A stretch of DNA of 64,000 nucleotides from Aequorivita antarctica. GTDB lineage: Bacteria; Bacteroidota; Bacteroidia; Flavobacteriales; Flavobacteriaceae. Below the pieces are notes generated by a model, which saw only the letters and a list, made by a program, of their open reading frames with translations, was not told where the DNA came from and made no database searches. Positions 53,382-62,343 of this stretch are shown piece after piece. The position numbers and the translations under genes are program-made. The stretch is from the NCBI RefSeq assembly GCF_007997155.1, contig NZ_VORT01000001.1, positions 372,001 through 436,000 of the forward strand, written 5' to 3'. Each line of letters opens with the position of its first letter. The first letter of the stretch is position 1.

Positions 53382-54844
53382 ATTTCTTTTCGGAGTCTTG
53401 CCACTGGCAAATCCAATTGTTCACGGTATTTGGCGATGGTCCTTCGGGCAATAGGATAGCCTTTTTCCAATAAAATTTTTGCCAGCTTATCATCCGTAAG
53501 CGGCTTCCGTTTGTTTTCTTCGGAAATAGTTATTTCAAGAATTTTCTTTATTTCTTTGGTAGAGACGTCTTCGCCTTGGTCGTTTTTCATCGATTCACTG
53601 AAAAATTCTTTGATCAATTTTGTTCCGTAAGGCGTGTCAACATATTTACTGTTTGCCACACGCGAAACCGTGGAAACATCCATATTGATTTTGTCTGCAA
53701 TGTCCTTTAATATCATTGGTTTCAACTTTCGTTCATCACCGCTCAAAAAATATTCCTCCTGATGATGCATAATGGAATTCATTGTTACGAAAAGTGTTTG
53801 CTGTCGTTGTTTAATAGCATCGATAAACCATTTGGCAGCATCCAGCTTTTGTTTAATGAACATCACCGCATCTTTCTGCGCTTTTGATTTGTCTTTGGAT
53901 TCTTTATAGCCCTTCAGCATGTTGGTGTAATCGTGGCTCACGTGAAGTTCGGGGGCGTTTCTTCCGTTTAAAGTTAAATCCAATTCGCCGTCAATAATTT
54001 TTATTGCAAAATCTGGAACTACGTGTTCCACAATTCTGTTGTTTCCAGAATAGGTTCCGCCTGGCTTTGGGTTCAACCCTTCAATTTCATGAATGGCATC
54101 ACGTAGCTGGTCTTCGGTAATATCGAATTTCTGAATGAGTTTTTTGTAATGCTTTTTGCTGAAATGATCGAATGAATTGTCGATGATATCAATCGCCAAA
54201 GACACTGATGGCGTATGTTCCTTGCGTTCCAGTTGAATCAATAAACACTCTTGCAGATTGCGCGCAGCCACGCCAGCAGGATCCAATTCCTGAACTATTT
54301 TGAGTACTTTCTCAACTTTATTTTCGGTGGTGTAAACATTTTGTGTGAAAGCCAAGTCATCAACTATATCCCGAATTTCACGGCGTATGTAACCACTTTC
54401 ATCAACACTGCCAACCAAAAATTGTGCAATTTCCTCTTCCTCATCGTCAAGGCGATAGGTACTTAGTTGTTGCATCAAATGTTGTGTAAAAGACGTTCCG
54501 GCTGCATAGGGCATTTGCCGCTCCTCATCGTCTGCGCTGTAGTTGTTTGCCGAAAGTTTATAGCTTGGCACTTCGTCATCGCTCAAGTAATCGTCGACGT
54601 TTATATCGGTTTCAATTACTTCGTTGCCTTCGTCGTCATAATTGTCATCATACTCATCATTGTTAAATTCATCGTCATAGTCTTCGCTTTCCTCTTTTCC
54701 TCCCTCTAAGGCAGGATTTTCCTCCAATTCCTGCGAAATGCGTTGCTCAAAAGCCTGCGTTGGTAGTTGAATCATCTTCATCAACTGTATTTGTTGAGGC
54801 GATAATTTCTGGGAAAGTCTAAAGCTTAAATTCTGTTTTAACAT
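53378..54844 (-). CDS. rpoN: RNA polymerase sigma-54 factor
   Basis: Alternative sigma factor recognising -24/-12 promoters. 488 residues. The Gln-rich activator-interacting region I (about 1-45; LSFRLSQKLSPQQIQLMKMI) is followed by a very acidic segment rich in Asp/Glu/Asn (about 52-100), then core-binding and DNA-binding domains. The RpoN box is ARRTIAKYREQL at about 467-478. The acidic region replaces the region II of enterobacterial RpoN and is longer than usual. It lies upstream of the PAP2-like gene. Ends of genes overlap by four bases. Confidence 0.96.
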   Translation of the reverse strand: MLKQNLSFRLSQKLSPQQIQLMKMIQLPTQAFEQRISQELEENPALEGGKEESEDYDDEFNNDEYDDNYDDEGNEVIETDINVDDYLSDDEVPSYKLSANNYSADDEERQMPYAAGTSFTQHLMQQLSTYRLDDEEEEIAQFLVGSVDESGYIRREIRDIVDDLAFTQNVYTTENKVEKVLKIVQELDPAGVAARNLQECLLIQLERKEHTPSVSLAIDIIDNSFDHFSKKHYKKLIQKFDITEDQLRDAIHEIEGLNPKPGGTYSGNNRIVEHVVPDFAIKIIDGELDLTLNGRNAPELHVSHDYTNMLKGYKESKDKSKAQKDAVMFIKQKLDAAKWFIDAIKQRQQTLFVTMNSIMHHQEEYFLSGDERKLKPMILKDIADKINMDVSTVSRVANSKYVDTPYGTKLIKEFFSESMKNDQGEDVSTKEIKKILEITISEENKRKPLTDDKLAKILLEKGYPIARRTIAKYREQLDLPVARLRKEI

Positions 54845-54872
54845 GATTTGTTTTACTACCTCATAAAGTTAA

Positions 54873-54910
54873 AAAAAACCAGCTACTAAAATAATTAAGT
54901 AGCTAGTTTT
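54873..54910 (-). terminator. Intrinsic terminator of the sigma/FecR/TonB operon
   Basis: AGCTACT / AGTAGCT stem, 10-base loop, extended outward with one mismatch, then eight T on the minus strand. It lies 43 bases after the TonB receptor stop and before rpoN. Confidence 0.75.
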
Positions 54911-54952
54911 AATTAAAAATTAAGGTTTCTGTTTTTAATGGTTTGTCCGCTA

Positions 54953-57454
54953 TTAGAAGTAAATACGCAGTCCTGCATTTGGAGTAATACCTAAGGAACG
55001 TTGTTGGGTTTCAATAACCTCTTCATTGTCCACGCGATAGAAATTGCTGATTTCGTTTTCTCTGTCTAAAATATTCCAAATAGATATACCTGCATCTGCT
55101 TTTATCTTTTGTGTAATATTAAAATTATACCGTGCAGAGATGTCCATTCGCAAATAATTTTGCAGACGAGAGCTATTGGGAGCAGCATAATTTATTGCAT
55201 CGTTTGATATTTCATTATTTATTAAGGGAGAAGTGCTTGGTTTGCCTGTATGCCAATTGAAACCAGCAGCTATTTTTAAATTTTTTAATGAATAAGTTGT
55301 GCCCAAAGCAATGGCATGAGTAATGTCAAGATTACTAGGAAAAGCGTTAAGCTGCAAACCACTAAATTTATATTGATTCTCCATAAATGAATAGCTCAGC
55401 CAGAAGTTAAATTCAGACACCTTTTTTCTTAACAACACGTCCAATCCCTTAACATCATAGCTTCCAGTAAATTTTAAAAATTCATATTGGTTTTGGAATC
55501 CCTGGCTTTGGGTAGTAACTCCATCAACATATTTGTAATAACCTTCTGTACTTGCCAGCCAGCCATTATTAGTATAGTTTATTCCAGCAGAAAATTGTTT
55601 GCTTCTTAGTATGGGAATCTCTTTATTATTTGACAATTGCCACCTTCGCTTTTCAATTCCCAAAAAGTCATTCTGAAAATTGATAATCTGTGATGTATAT
55701 TGGTTTTTAAATTCTCCCAGTATTTCAAAAGTGAAATTTTCAAGAAAACGTTGGGTAAAACTGAAGCGAGGTTCCCATAGGTTTTTATTGAATTTATCAA
55801 TATAATTAAACCGAACCCCGCCCTTAATATTTGTATTTTTATTCTCCGATTTAAAACCTATTTCTGAAAAAACACTATGGTTTCGTATCACTTCCGAAAC
55901 CAAAGAACGAAAAAGTGGATCATCAACATCATCCAGATTAGTTACTTCTGTCTCAATAAACTGATACCCGCCCAACAAATTGAATTTCTCATTAAACTTA
56001 TAATTCAATTTTAATTTTATACTTGTTTCAGAAACCACATTTTCCTGAAGAAAACGCTGAGTTTCCAATACATTTTCGTTTACGGCTTTCAATTTGTAAT
56101 CTGTTTCGTAACCTTCAAAAGTAGTCTGCAAATTTTTGTTCCATTGCCGATTGTAATAAATAGCTCCTGCAATACTGTTTTGCGAGAGACTGCTTTCCCG
56201 AGACTTTTGCACATTGTTGATGAAAGCATTTTCATTAAATTCCAAATTGTTAGACACGTTTATGAAATTTACACGAAGTATATCTTTATCACTTATTTGA
56301 TAAATCCAACGGAATGAGGTGTCGTAAAAATCAAATCTTTTATCGGAATTTATAGTATTCCCAATATTATTTTGAACTTCAGTATTCTGGGAAATTCTTT
56401 CGAAAAATTCATTATAGGTGGGGGTTTTAAAAAAATCGCTCAAAGCTTTACGACCAGCAATTTGAAGCGATGATTTTTTTCCAATGGGAATGTCGGCAAA
56501 AGCATTTGCATCTATTAAATTCAATCCAACATTTGCATTAAAATCTGTAGTTAGTTCTTCACTAGTATGCATTGCAATGGTTCCTGAAACACCATCGGTG
56601 TAAGATACTCCCGTTCCATTTTTTAGAACAGAAACTTTCTGAGTAATTTGCGGGTTATACATAGAGATAAGACCAAAAAAATGTCCGGATTGGTACATTT
56701 TTATTCCATCCCACATTATTAAATTTTGGTCATGTGTACCGCCACGGATATTGATATTCGAAACAGTTTCATTGATGCTTTGAATGCCAGGAAAGGCTTG
56801 AACAGCTTGAAGAACATCCTTGTCTAAAACTCCAGGTAAAATCCCGAAGTCTGAAAAATCTATAACGAATGAACCATCACTAATTTTATTGATTCCCGTA
56901 GTAATATAGTTGGAAACCAATACTTCGGGCAGCGCCTGAAAATTTGGAAGCAATAGTATTTTCTCGCATTTATCTCTGCTAAAATCTTGCAGCGGTCTGT
57001 CAAGACTCTTATATCCCAAAAATCGTATGCTTATTGTTTCAGTTTCATTTTCGATTTTAAGTTGAAAGAAACCATTTTCATCACTTACCGCATAATTTTT
57101 TTTGCTTTGAACGGTAGCAGCTATTAAGGGCTTCAAAGTTTCTTTATCTATTATGTATCCGCAAAAGAACACAGCCTCTTTTGGTTTTACCAAAACAAGA
57201 GTCTCGTTCATTTTTGTGAATAATAATTTGCTGTTTTTTTCTAGATATTGCAAAGATTCTTCCAGCGAAAAATCTATGGAGGGTGGTTTCAAAAAAGTTT
57301 TTTTAATAAGATCTTCCGCATAGTTAAATTGAATACTATGCTTTTCCTGAAGTTTATAAATTATTGCAGAAAGGGATTCCTTCTCTTGGGCAAAACTGCT
57401 CAAAGAAAATAGTATGCTAAAAAATAAAGCTAGTTGCCTAATTGTTTTTCCCAC
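54953..57454 (-). CDS. TonB-dependent receptor with STN (signalling) and carboxypeptidase-regulatory-like domains
   Basis: 833 residues. Signal peptide, then an STN domain (about 25-80; QFNYAEDLIKKTF), a CarboxypepD_reg-like domain (about 95-165; DENGFFQLKIENETETISIR), plug (about 185-300; SNINIRGGTHDQNLIMWDGI, typical of FecA-type receptors), and beta-barrel to the end. Its STN and the adjoining FecR anti-sigma and ECF sigma genes suggest a surface-signalling system that activates on ligand binding. The ligand is not shown by the sequence. Confidence 0.92.
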   Translation of the reverse strand: MGKTIRQLALFFSILFSLSSFAQEKESLSAIIYKLQEKHSIQFNYAEDLIKKTFLKPPSIDFSLEESLQYLEKNSKLLFTKMNETLVLVKPKEAVFFCGYIIDKETLKPLIAATVQSKKNYAVSDENGFFQLKIENETETISIRFLGYKSLDRPLQDFSRDKCEKILLLPNFQALPEVLVSNYITTGINKISDGSFVIDFSDFGILPGVLDKDVLQAVQAFPGIQSINETVSNINIRGGTHDQNLIMWDGIKMYQSGHFFGLISMYNPQITQKVSVLKNGTGVSYTDGVSGTIAMHTSEELTTDFNANVGLNLIDANAFADIPIGKKSSLQIAGRKALSDFFKTPTYNEFFERISQNTEVQNNIGNTINSDKRFDFYDTSFRWIYQISDKDILRVNFINVSNNLEFNENAFINNVQKSRESSLSQNSIAGAIYYNRQWNKNLQTTFEGYETDYKLKAVNENVLETQRFLQENVVSETSIKLKLNYKFNEKFNLLGGYQFIETEVTNLDDVDDPLFRSLVSEVIRNHSVFSEIGFKSENKNTNIKGGVRFNYIDKFNKNLWEPRFSFTQRFLENFTFEILGEFKNQYTSQIINFQNDFLGIEKRRWQLSNNKEIPILRSKQFSAGINYTNNGWLASTEGYYKYVDGVTTQSQGFQNQYEFLKFTGSYDVKGLDVLLRKKVSEFNFWLSYSFMENQYKFSGLQLNAFPSNLDITHAIALGTTYSLKNLKIAAGFNWHTGKPSTSPLINNEISNDAINYAAPNSSRLQNYLRMDISARYNFNITQKIKADAGISIWNILDRENEISNFYRVDNEEVIETQQRSLGITPNAGLRIYF

Positions 57455-58349
57455 GAATTATAACTCGATTTGATGTACTCAATTCATATGTCATATTCAT
57501 AGGTTGTGTGATGGAAATAAGGGCATTTTCTAAATCGTGGTGAACGAAACCTCCGGTAAACAATCTATCAACATTCACATTTTTGTTTATGATTTTAATA
57601 TTGTACTGACGCTCCAGCTCTGCCAAAACTTCTTTAAAAGGTACAGATTCAAAATCACTCATATTATCTGCCCATTTTGGAGTTACTGCAGTAATTGTTC
57701 CTTCAGAAAATTTGTGATTTGAAATGCGGAAGGTTTGTCCGGGATGCAATAACCTTTTAATGGTATCTGAAACAACACTTACTTTTCCTTCAAAACATTT
57801 CACCTCAAAAAATTCGGAACGTTGTTTTACATTGAACTGTGTTCCAACAACTGTAACCACACCACTTTCTGTAATTACGTCGAATTTTTTCCCTTTGGCC
57901 ACTTTAAAATAAGCCTCGCCTTCAAGTTGTAGGGATCTTTTTTCATCCCACTTTTTTGCGTTATACTGAATAGTTGAAAGCACATTTAATATTACTTCTG
58001 ACGTATCAGGTAATTCTACTGTAATTTTTTCGCCTGCTACCGTCTTTACTTGCGTTATACTGTTGTGAAATAGTGTAAAATACAATCCGAATGCTATCAC
58101 TAATACACTTGCAATTTTCAATAATGGATTTAGCCATTGTAATTTTCGTACAGGTTTTTTGTGAGAATCATATCTCTTTTTGAATGCTTCGAAATCAGCG
58201 ATTTCTGTAAAATTTGAAGCTTTAAAATATTCCGCATTATCAACAATCGCTTGGTTGATTTCGAAATCATCAAGCTTGTCGAATGCCTCTTTTTCAGAGC
58301 CATTCAATTCGTTGTTTAACCATTTTTTGATTAAAAGTTCTTTCTCCAT
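57438..58349 (-). CDS. FecR-family anti-sigma factor
   Basis: 303 residues: cytoplasmic N-terminal region, one membrane helix (about 74-94), then periplasmic FecR domain (about 98-200; VAGEKITVELPDTSEVILN, EGEAYFKVAKGKKFDV, TVVGTQFNV) and a C-terminal DUF4974-like region (about 222-300; VPFKEVLAELERQYNIKI). It would hold the sigma factor inactive until the TonB receptor signals. Its end overlaps the receptor start by 17 bases. Confidence 0.93.
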   Translation of the reverse strand: MEKELLIKKWLNNELNGSEKEAFDKLDDFEINQAIVDNAEYFKASNFTEIADFEAFKKRYDSHKKPVRKLQWLNPLLKIASVLVIAFGLYFTLFHNSITQVKTVAGEKITVELPDTSEVILNVLSTIQYNAKKWDEKRSLQLEGEAYFKVAKGKKFDVITESGVVTVVGTQFNVKQRSEFFEVKCFEGKVSVVSDTIKRLLHPGQTFRISNHKFSEGTITAVTPKWADNMSDFESVPFKEVLAELERQYNIKIINKNVNVDRLFTGGFVHHDLENALISITQPMNMTYELSTSNRVIIRGKNN

Positions 58350-58396
58350 AAATCAATTACTTTAGTATATAACAACTTCAGCAGAATTTCTCCTGA

Positions 58397-58921
58397 TTAT
58401 TTTATTTTAAAACCTTCAAGCTCGTTTTTCAAAAAACTAAATGCGGTATATATTCTGTATTCCACAACTTTTTGAGTTACTCCTAACATTTCTGCTATTT
58501 CACTGTGTTTTTTCCCCTCGGCTTTATTCATCATAAAAGCGACACGCTGTTCTTCGCTCAGTTTCTCCAAAGCTTTTTGGTACAGTTCTAGAAATTGTTC
58601 CTTTTCCAAAATAAATTCAGGACTTTCATTGGTGTAGTGTTCGGGTTTTATTTTTTGGTGCTTTAAAACCACTTTTTGGTGCTTAACCTCGTTGAGCATC
58701 ATATTGTTTGCTATGGTAAACAGATACGATTTCGCCTTGTCAACAGGAACTTTCTTGCAGTTGTCCCAAAGCTTCATAAATGCATCTTGGGCCTTGTCGC
58801 TAGGATTGAATTGTTCGCCGAATTTATAGTATAGAAAATCATGAAGGTCTTTTGCGTATTTGTTGTAAATACGTGCAAAGGTTATTTCCTCACAGATGTT
58901 ATTGTCAAGCTTTTTTGGCAA
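58397..58921 (-). CDS. ECF-type RNA polymerase sigma factor
   Basis: 174 residues. The region 2 segment FARIYNKYAKDLHDFLYYKF to KAQDAFMKLWDNCKKVP (about 15-55) and region 4 (about 115-170; LSEEQRVAFMMNKAEGKKHS, MLGVTQKVVEYRIYTAF) define the family. Placed 47 bases upstream of the FecR gene, it is the first gene of the signalling operon. It probably transcribes its own operon and perhaps the divergent cluster. Confidence 0.95.
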   Translation of the reverse strand: MPKKLDNNICEEITFARIYNKYAKDLHDFLYYKFGEQFNPSDKAQDAFMKLWDNCKKVPVDKAKSYLFTIANNMMLNEVKHQKVVLKHQKIKPEHYTNESPEFILEKEQFLELYQKALEKLSEEQRVAFMMNKAEGKKHSEIAEMLGVTQKVVEYRIYTAFSFLKNELEGFKIK

Positions 58922-59032
58922 AATCAGGTTTTTACTTCGGCTAAGTTATAGAAATATTCTTTCAGTTTTTTTCAGGATTTTTTAGAAGTGAGTTGTTCTA
59001 TTCAAAAAGAATACAGTTTTATTCAACTTTTT

Positions 59033-60109
59033 ATGAAAACAACAGTTCTAAAAATATCACTACTTACGCTGTCACTTTTATTAGCGCTCTCTTCATGCAG
59101 AAAAGAGGAAACGGAACTTATAGAGCCACCAGAAGATGAAACTCTGGTAGTAAATTCTCCCATTGTCAATTTAATTAAACAAACAATCAGCAACGATGGA
59201 TCGGTAGATAACATAATTGATAATGCCAATTGCTTCAAAGTTAAATTGCCGGTCACAGTTTCTGCAAACAATATTGAAATTGAAGTAAATACTGAAATGG
59301 ATTATGAAACTATTGAAGATGTATTTGACGAACTGGACGATGATGAAGATACTATTGAAATAGTTTTCCCAATCACTATTATTTTAGAAGATTACGCTCA
59401 GGTCAGCGTTAATAACTACACTGAACTTTCCAGTTTTTCCAGCAATTGCAACGGAGAAAACATCGCCGACGACGATATTGAATGTGTTGATTTTCAATAC
59501 CCAATTACAGCCTCTATCTTCAATTCCAACAATGAAATAATTGATAGGGTAACCTTTAATAATGACGAAAGCTTTTATGTCTTTATTGATGAAATTGAAC
59601 AATATGATATAGTTACTATAGATTTTCCTATAGTCGTTTCACTTTCAGATGGAGCTACCACTAACGTTGAAAATTTGAACGAGTTGGAGGCAATAATGGA
59701 AACATATCGCGACAGCTGTGACGAAGATGATGACAACAATTATAATGACGATGATTGTAATGAATGTACCACCACTCAGTTAATGACTTATTTAACCGGC
59801 TGTCAGGATTGGATTGTTGACAGGCTAAGACGCGATGATAGCAGTAATACGGAAGATTATTATGATAACTATGTATTTAATTTTTATCCAGATGGAACAT
59901 TGATTTCTATTTTTTCAGTGTGGACTTATGAAGGAACATGGACTGCCAGTGGTTCAGCAAATAATATAATTGTTGTTATTGATATTCCTACACTTCCGGA
60001 CTGTAATAATGAATGGATTTTACATGAAATTGAAGAAAACCCAGGGGAAACAAAAGTAGATTTTAGGCTTGGTGAAGATCAGATTCGTTATGTGAACAAC
60101 TGTAATTAA
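59033..60109 (+). CDS. Lipoprotein with a duplicated ~80-residue domain
   Basis: ATG 59033 gives 358 residues: MKTTVLKISLLTLSLLLALSSC with lipobox Cys22. The mature part is very acidic. Two similar segments follow each other: about 70-150 (CFKVKLPVTVSANNIEIEVN to SSFSSNC) and about 160-245 (CVDFQYPITASIFNSNNEII to YRDSC). Both begin with a Cys, an (L/Y)P(V/I)T pattern, end in (F)P(I)(T/V)-hydrophobic and a closing Cys. Disulfides are plausible. A Cys/Asp/Asn-rich patch and a C-terminal lipocalin-like domain (about 275-358; FNFYPDGTLISIFSVWTYEG) come last. No family recognised; it is first gene of the rightward cluster. Confidence 0.8.
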   Translation: MKTTVLKISLLTLSLLLALSSCRKEETELIEPPEDETLVVNSPIVNLIKQTISNDGSVDNIIDNANCFKVKLPVTVSANNIEIEVNTEMDYETIEDVFDELDDDEDTIEIVFPITIILEDYAQVSVNNYTELSSFSSNCNGENIADDDIECVDFQYPITASIFNSNNEIIDRVTFNNDESFYVFIDEIEQYDIVTIDFPIVVSLSDGATTNVENLNELEAIMETYRDSCDEDDDNNYNDDDCNECTTTQLMTYLTGCQDWIVDRLRRDDSSNTEDYYDNYVFNFYPDGTLISIFSVWTYEGTWTASGSANNIIVVIDIPTLPDCNNEWILHEIEENPGETKVDFRLGEDQIRYVNNCN

Positions 60110-60121
60110 AGACAAGGGCAA

Positions 60122-60499
60122 ATGCGTAGATACTTGATTTTAATAGCGATAGTAATAATAGCTTTTATTGGCTATAACTATCTATATAAAGAACACCGAA
60201 ATATTGAAGGTGAACATGCCCAATATTCATTGACGGCTCAGCAAATTCATACAGAATTTAATGATGATGCCGTGGTTTCCCAAAAGAAGTATCTCAACAA
60301 AACTATTGAAATTTCTGGACTTGTTTCAGAAATCAATAAAACCGAAATCACAATAGGTGATATGGTATTTTGTCAATTTTTAGAGCCAATTACCCAACAA
60401 GGAATACAACTTAATTCAAAAATCACCGTAAAAGGACGATTTATAGGATACGACGATTTGCTGGAACAAGTAAAACTTGACCAGTGTATTATTAATTAA
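60122..60499 (+). CDS. Membrane-anchored OB-fold (tRNA_anti-like) protein
   Basis: 125 residues. The N-terminal helix (about 4-20) looks like an uncleaved anchor. The remainder resembles the OB-fold 'tRNA_anti-like' domain: LTAQQIHTEFNDDAVVSQKK, KTIEISGLVSEI and KITVKGRFIGYDDLLEQVKL. It is 12 bases after the duplicated-domain lipoprotein gene, and 15 bases before the cupredoxin gene. Periplasmic OB-fold proteins of this sort are found in Bacteroidetes with unknown roles. Confidence 0.75.
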   Translation: MRRYLILIAIVIIAFIGYNYLYKEHRNIEGEHAQYSLTAQQIHTEFNDDAVVSQKKYLNKTIEISGLVSEINKTEITIGDMVFCQFLEPITQQGIQLNSKITVKGRFIGYDDLLEQVKLDQCIIN

Positions 60500-60514
60500 C
60501 TTAAATAAACCATT

Positions 60515-61105
60515 ATGAAAACAAAACTATTATTACTAACCTTATTTGGCTTCTTTGCCGCAAACGCACAAACAACCTATAACCTAGATTGGTTCATGGG
60601 CATTGGCACCAATGTAGATTTAACAATCGATCAAGGCGATACCGTAATCTGGACATGGGGAGATGCTGCGCCACATACAGTTGAAAATGAAGTAGGAAAC
60701 TCTGTGGAAACTTTTAACAGTGGTATAATTACAGGAATGGGAGAAACCTACTCCTATACTTTTACTGTGGTTGGCGACAACCGGTATTTATGCGGAATTC
60801 ACGGGGCAGCTAGTATGTCTGGTACCATAACAGTTAGGGAGGTTCTGGGTGTGGAAGAAAACAATTTGAACAAAATTAGCCTTTACCCAAACCCTGCATC
60901 CTCAACATTAAATTTAGTATTGTCAAAGAATATGCAAAGTGGCGAAATAGCTGTTTATGATATATTGGGAAAACAGATCTATTCAGAAGAATTTGAATCA
61001 AAAGATAACATCTCGATAAATATTATGGGTTGGAACACAGGAAGCTATTTCTTGAAAGTAGTTTCAGGGGAAAATATGCAAACGGAAAGATTCATTAAAA
61101 ACTGA
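60515..61105 (+). CDS. Cupredoxin (plastocyanin-like) protein with T9SS sorting domain
   Basis: 196 residues. Signal peptide, then a cupredoxin fold with type 1 copper ligands in the right order and spacing: H54 (APHTVEN), C93, H96 and M101 (YLCGIHGAASM). The C-terminal part from about 118 (ISLYPNPASSTLNLVLSKN to TERFIKN) is a type A T9SS sorting domain, so the copper protein should be secreted or surface-attached. It is third gene of the cluster and is followed five bases later by the DUF5777-like gene. It probably carries electrons extracellularly; partner not shown. Confidence 0.88.
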   Translation: MKTKLLLLTLFGFFAANAQTTYNLDWFMGIGTNVDLTIDQGDTVIWTWGDAAPHTVENEVGNSVETFNSGIITGMGETYSYTFTVVGDNRYLCGIHGAASMSGTITVREVLGVEENNLNKISLYPNPASSTLNLVLSKNMQSGEIAVYDILGKQIYSEEFESKDNISINIMGWNTGSYFLKVVSGENMQTERFIKN

Positions 61106-61110
61106 TTTGT

Positions 61111-61959
61111 TTGAAAACCTTTTTGCTTCTAATTTTGTGGATACCAGTTCTATCCTTTGCTCAAGAAGACCTTCTTGCTGAAATTGATAGCGACTCGGTA
61201 AGTAAGGGCTATACAACAGCGGCCTTTAAAGGGCTTAAAATTGTAAATTTTGAATCCACAAAATTAGTTGCCAAAAAGGAACTTACATTAATAGTTTCCC
61301 ACAGATTTGGAAGTATTGAAAATGGTTTCGACAGCTTTTTTGGTCTCGATGATGCTGTTACCAGATTGAATTTTATCTACGGAATTTCAGATGGGTTCAA
61401 TATTGGTGTTTCGCGAAGCTCGTATCAAAAAATTTATGAAGGTTCTTTAAAATACAGATTGTTAAATCAGCAGGAAAATGGATTTCCCTTTACCATTGTT
61501 GGGTATAATTCGTTGATGATTAACACGGCTTTAGATAAAGACAACCTTCCAAAATTAAAGTTTAAACATCGCCTGTCATATGCGACCCAAGTTTTAATTT
61601 CCCGAAAAGTAAACACCAATTTTTCTGTGGAAATAGCGCCAACATATTTTCATGATAATTATGTTGCGATTAACGAACAGGATAACGCTCAGTTTGCAAT
61701 TGGGCTGGGAGGACGCTACAAATTAGCTAAGCGCTGGTCGCTGAATATGGATTACGGTATTCACTTAAATCGTGCTAGCGCATCACCTTTCAGAAATCCA
61801 TTATCCATTGGTGTCGATCTTGAAACGGGAGGGCATGTTTTTCAAATGCACTTTACCAATGCACAACCTATGAACACCAACGGGTTTTTAGGCCAAGCTT
61901 CTGGAGATTGGGCAGATGGAGATATTTATTTCGGATTTAATTTGAGCAGGGTATTTTAA
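61111..61959 (+). CDS. DUF5777-like beta-barrel protein
   Basis: 282 residues starting at TTG 61111 (no ATG fits and the signal peptide FLLLILWIPVLSFAQ needs this start). The remainder is beta-rich, with a pattern like the DUF5777 family: LVAKKELTLIVSHRFGSIEN and FFGLDDAVTRLNFIYGISDG. The end (FGFNLSRVF) has the closing aromatic residue of outer-membrane barrels. It is very likely in the outer membrane. It lies between a cupredoxin and a c-type cytochrome-like gene. Confidence 0.8.
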   Translation: MKTFLLLILWIPVLSFAQEDLLAEIDSDSVSKGYTTAAFKGLKIVNFESTKLVAKKELTLIVSHRFGSIENGFDSFFGLDDAVTRLNFIYGISDGFNIGVSRSSYQKIYEGSLKYRLLNQQENGFPFTIVGYNSLMINTALDKDNLPKLKFKHRLSYATQVLISRKVNTNFSVEIAPTYFHDNYVAINEQDNAQFAIGLGGRYKLAKRWSLNMDYGIHLNRASASPFRNPLSIGVDLETGGHVFQMHFTNAQPMNTNGFLGQASGDWADGDIYFGFNLSRVF

Positions 61960-61963
61960 CGGT

Positions 61964-62338
61964 ATGACTATGAAAAGAAATTTATTGCAAATAACACTGT
62001 TATGCTCTATAATGCTTTTAATGGGTTGTACGGCCACAAGTGAAGAAGATTTGGTTGATACTACCCCAATACCCGAAATAGTTACTTATAGTGAGGATGT
62101 AAAGCCAATAATAGACAACAATTGTATTATTTGCCATTCCAATCCTCCACAGAATGGTGCGCCCATGGCTTTGGCTAACTATGAGAATGTAAAGGAAGCG
62201 GTTCAAAATAGAAATCTGATTGGTCGTATTTCAAGTGATGATCCTGCTTTCTCTATGCCATTTGGCGGACCTAGATTGCCCCAAAACTTAATAGATATTA
62301 TCATTCAATGGAATGAGGACGGATTAATTGAAGAATAA
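61964..62338 (+). CDS. Mono-heme c-type cytochrome-like lipoprotein
   Basis: 124 residues with lipobox MLLMGC (Cys22; ATG 61970 is an alternative start). A single heme-attachment motif CIICH is at 54-58, with the nearby SMPFGG (Met98) as possible distal axial ligand. YSEDVKPIIDNNCIICH resembles the N-terminal domain of planctomycete-type cytochromes. As a periplasm-facing lipoprotein it would carry electrons or sense redox. Confidence 0.82.
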   Translation: MTMKRNLLQITLLCSIMLLMGCTATSEEDLVDTTPIPEIVTYSEDVKPIIDNNCIICHSNPPQNGAPMALANYENVKEAVQNRNLIGRISSDDPAFSMPFGGPRLPQNLIDIIIQWNEDGLIEE

Positions 62339-62343
62339 AAACT

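Noticed and set aside
58999-59013. Short inverted repeat TATTC-AAAAA-GAATA between the sigma gene and the lipoprotein gene
   Set aside because: Only 5 bp in AT-rich DNA; expected by chance. No clear ECF-type promoter was recognised in the divergent region.
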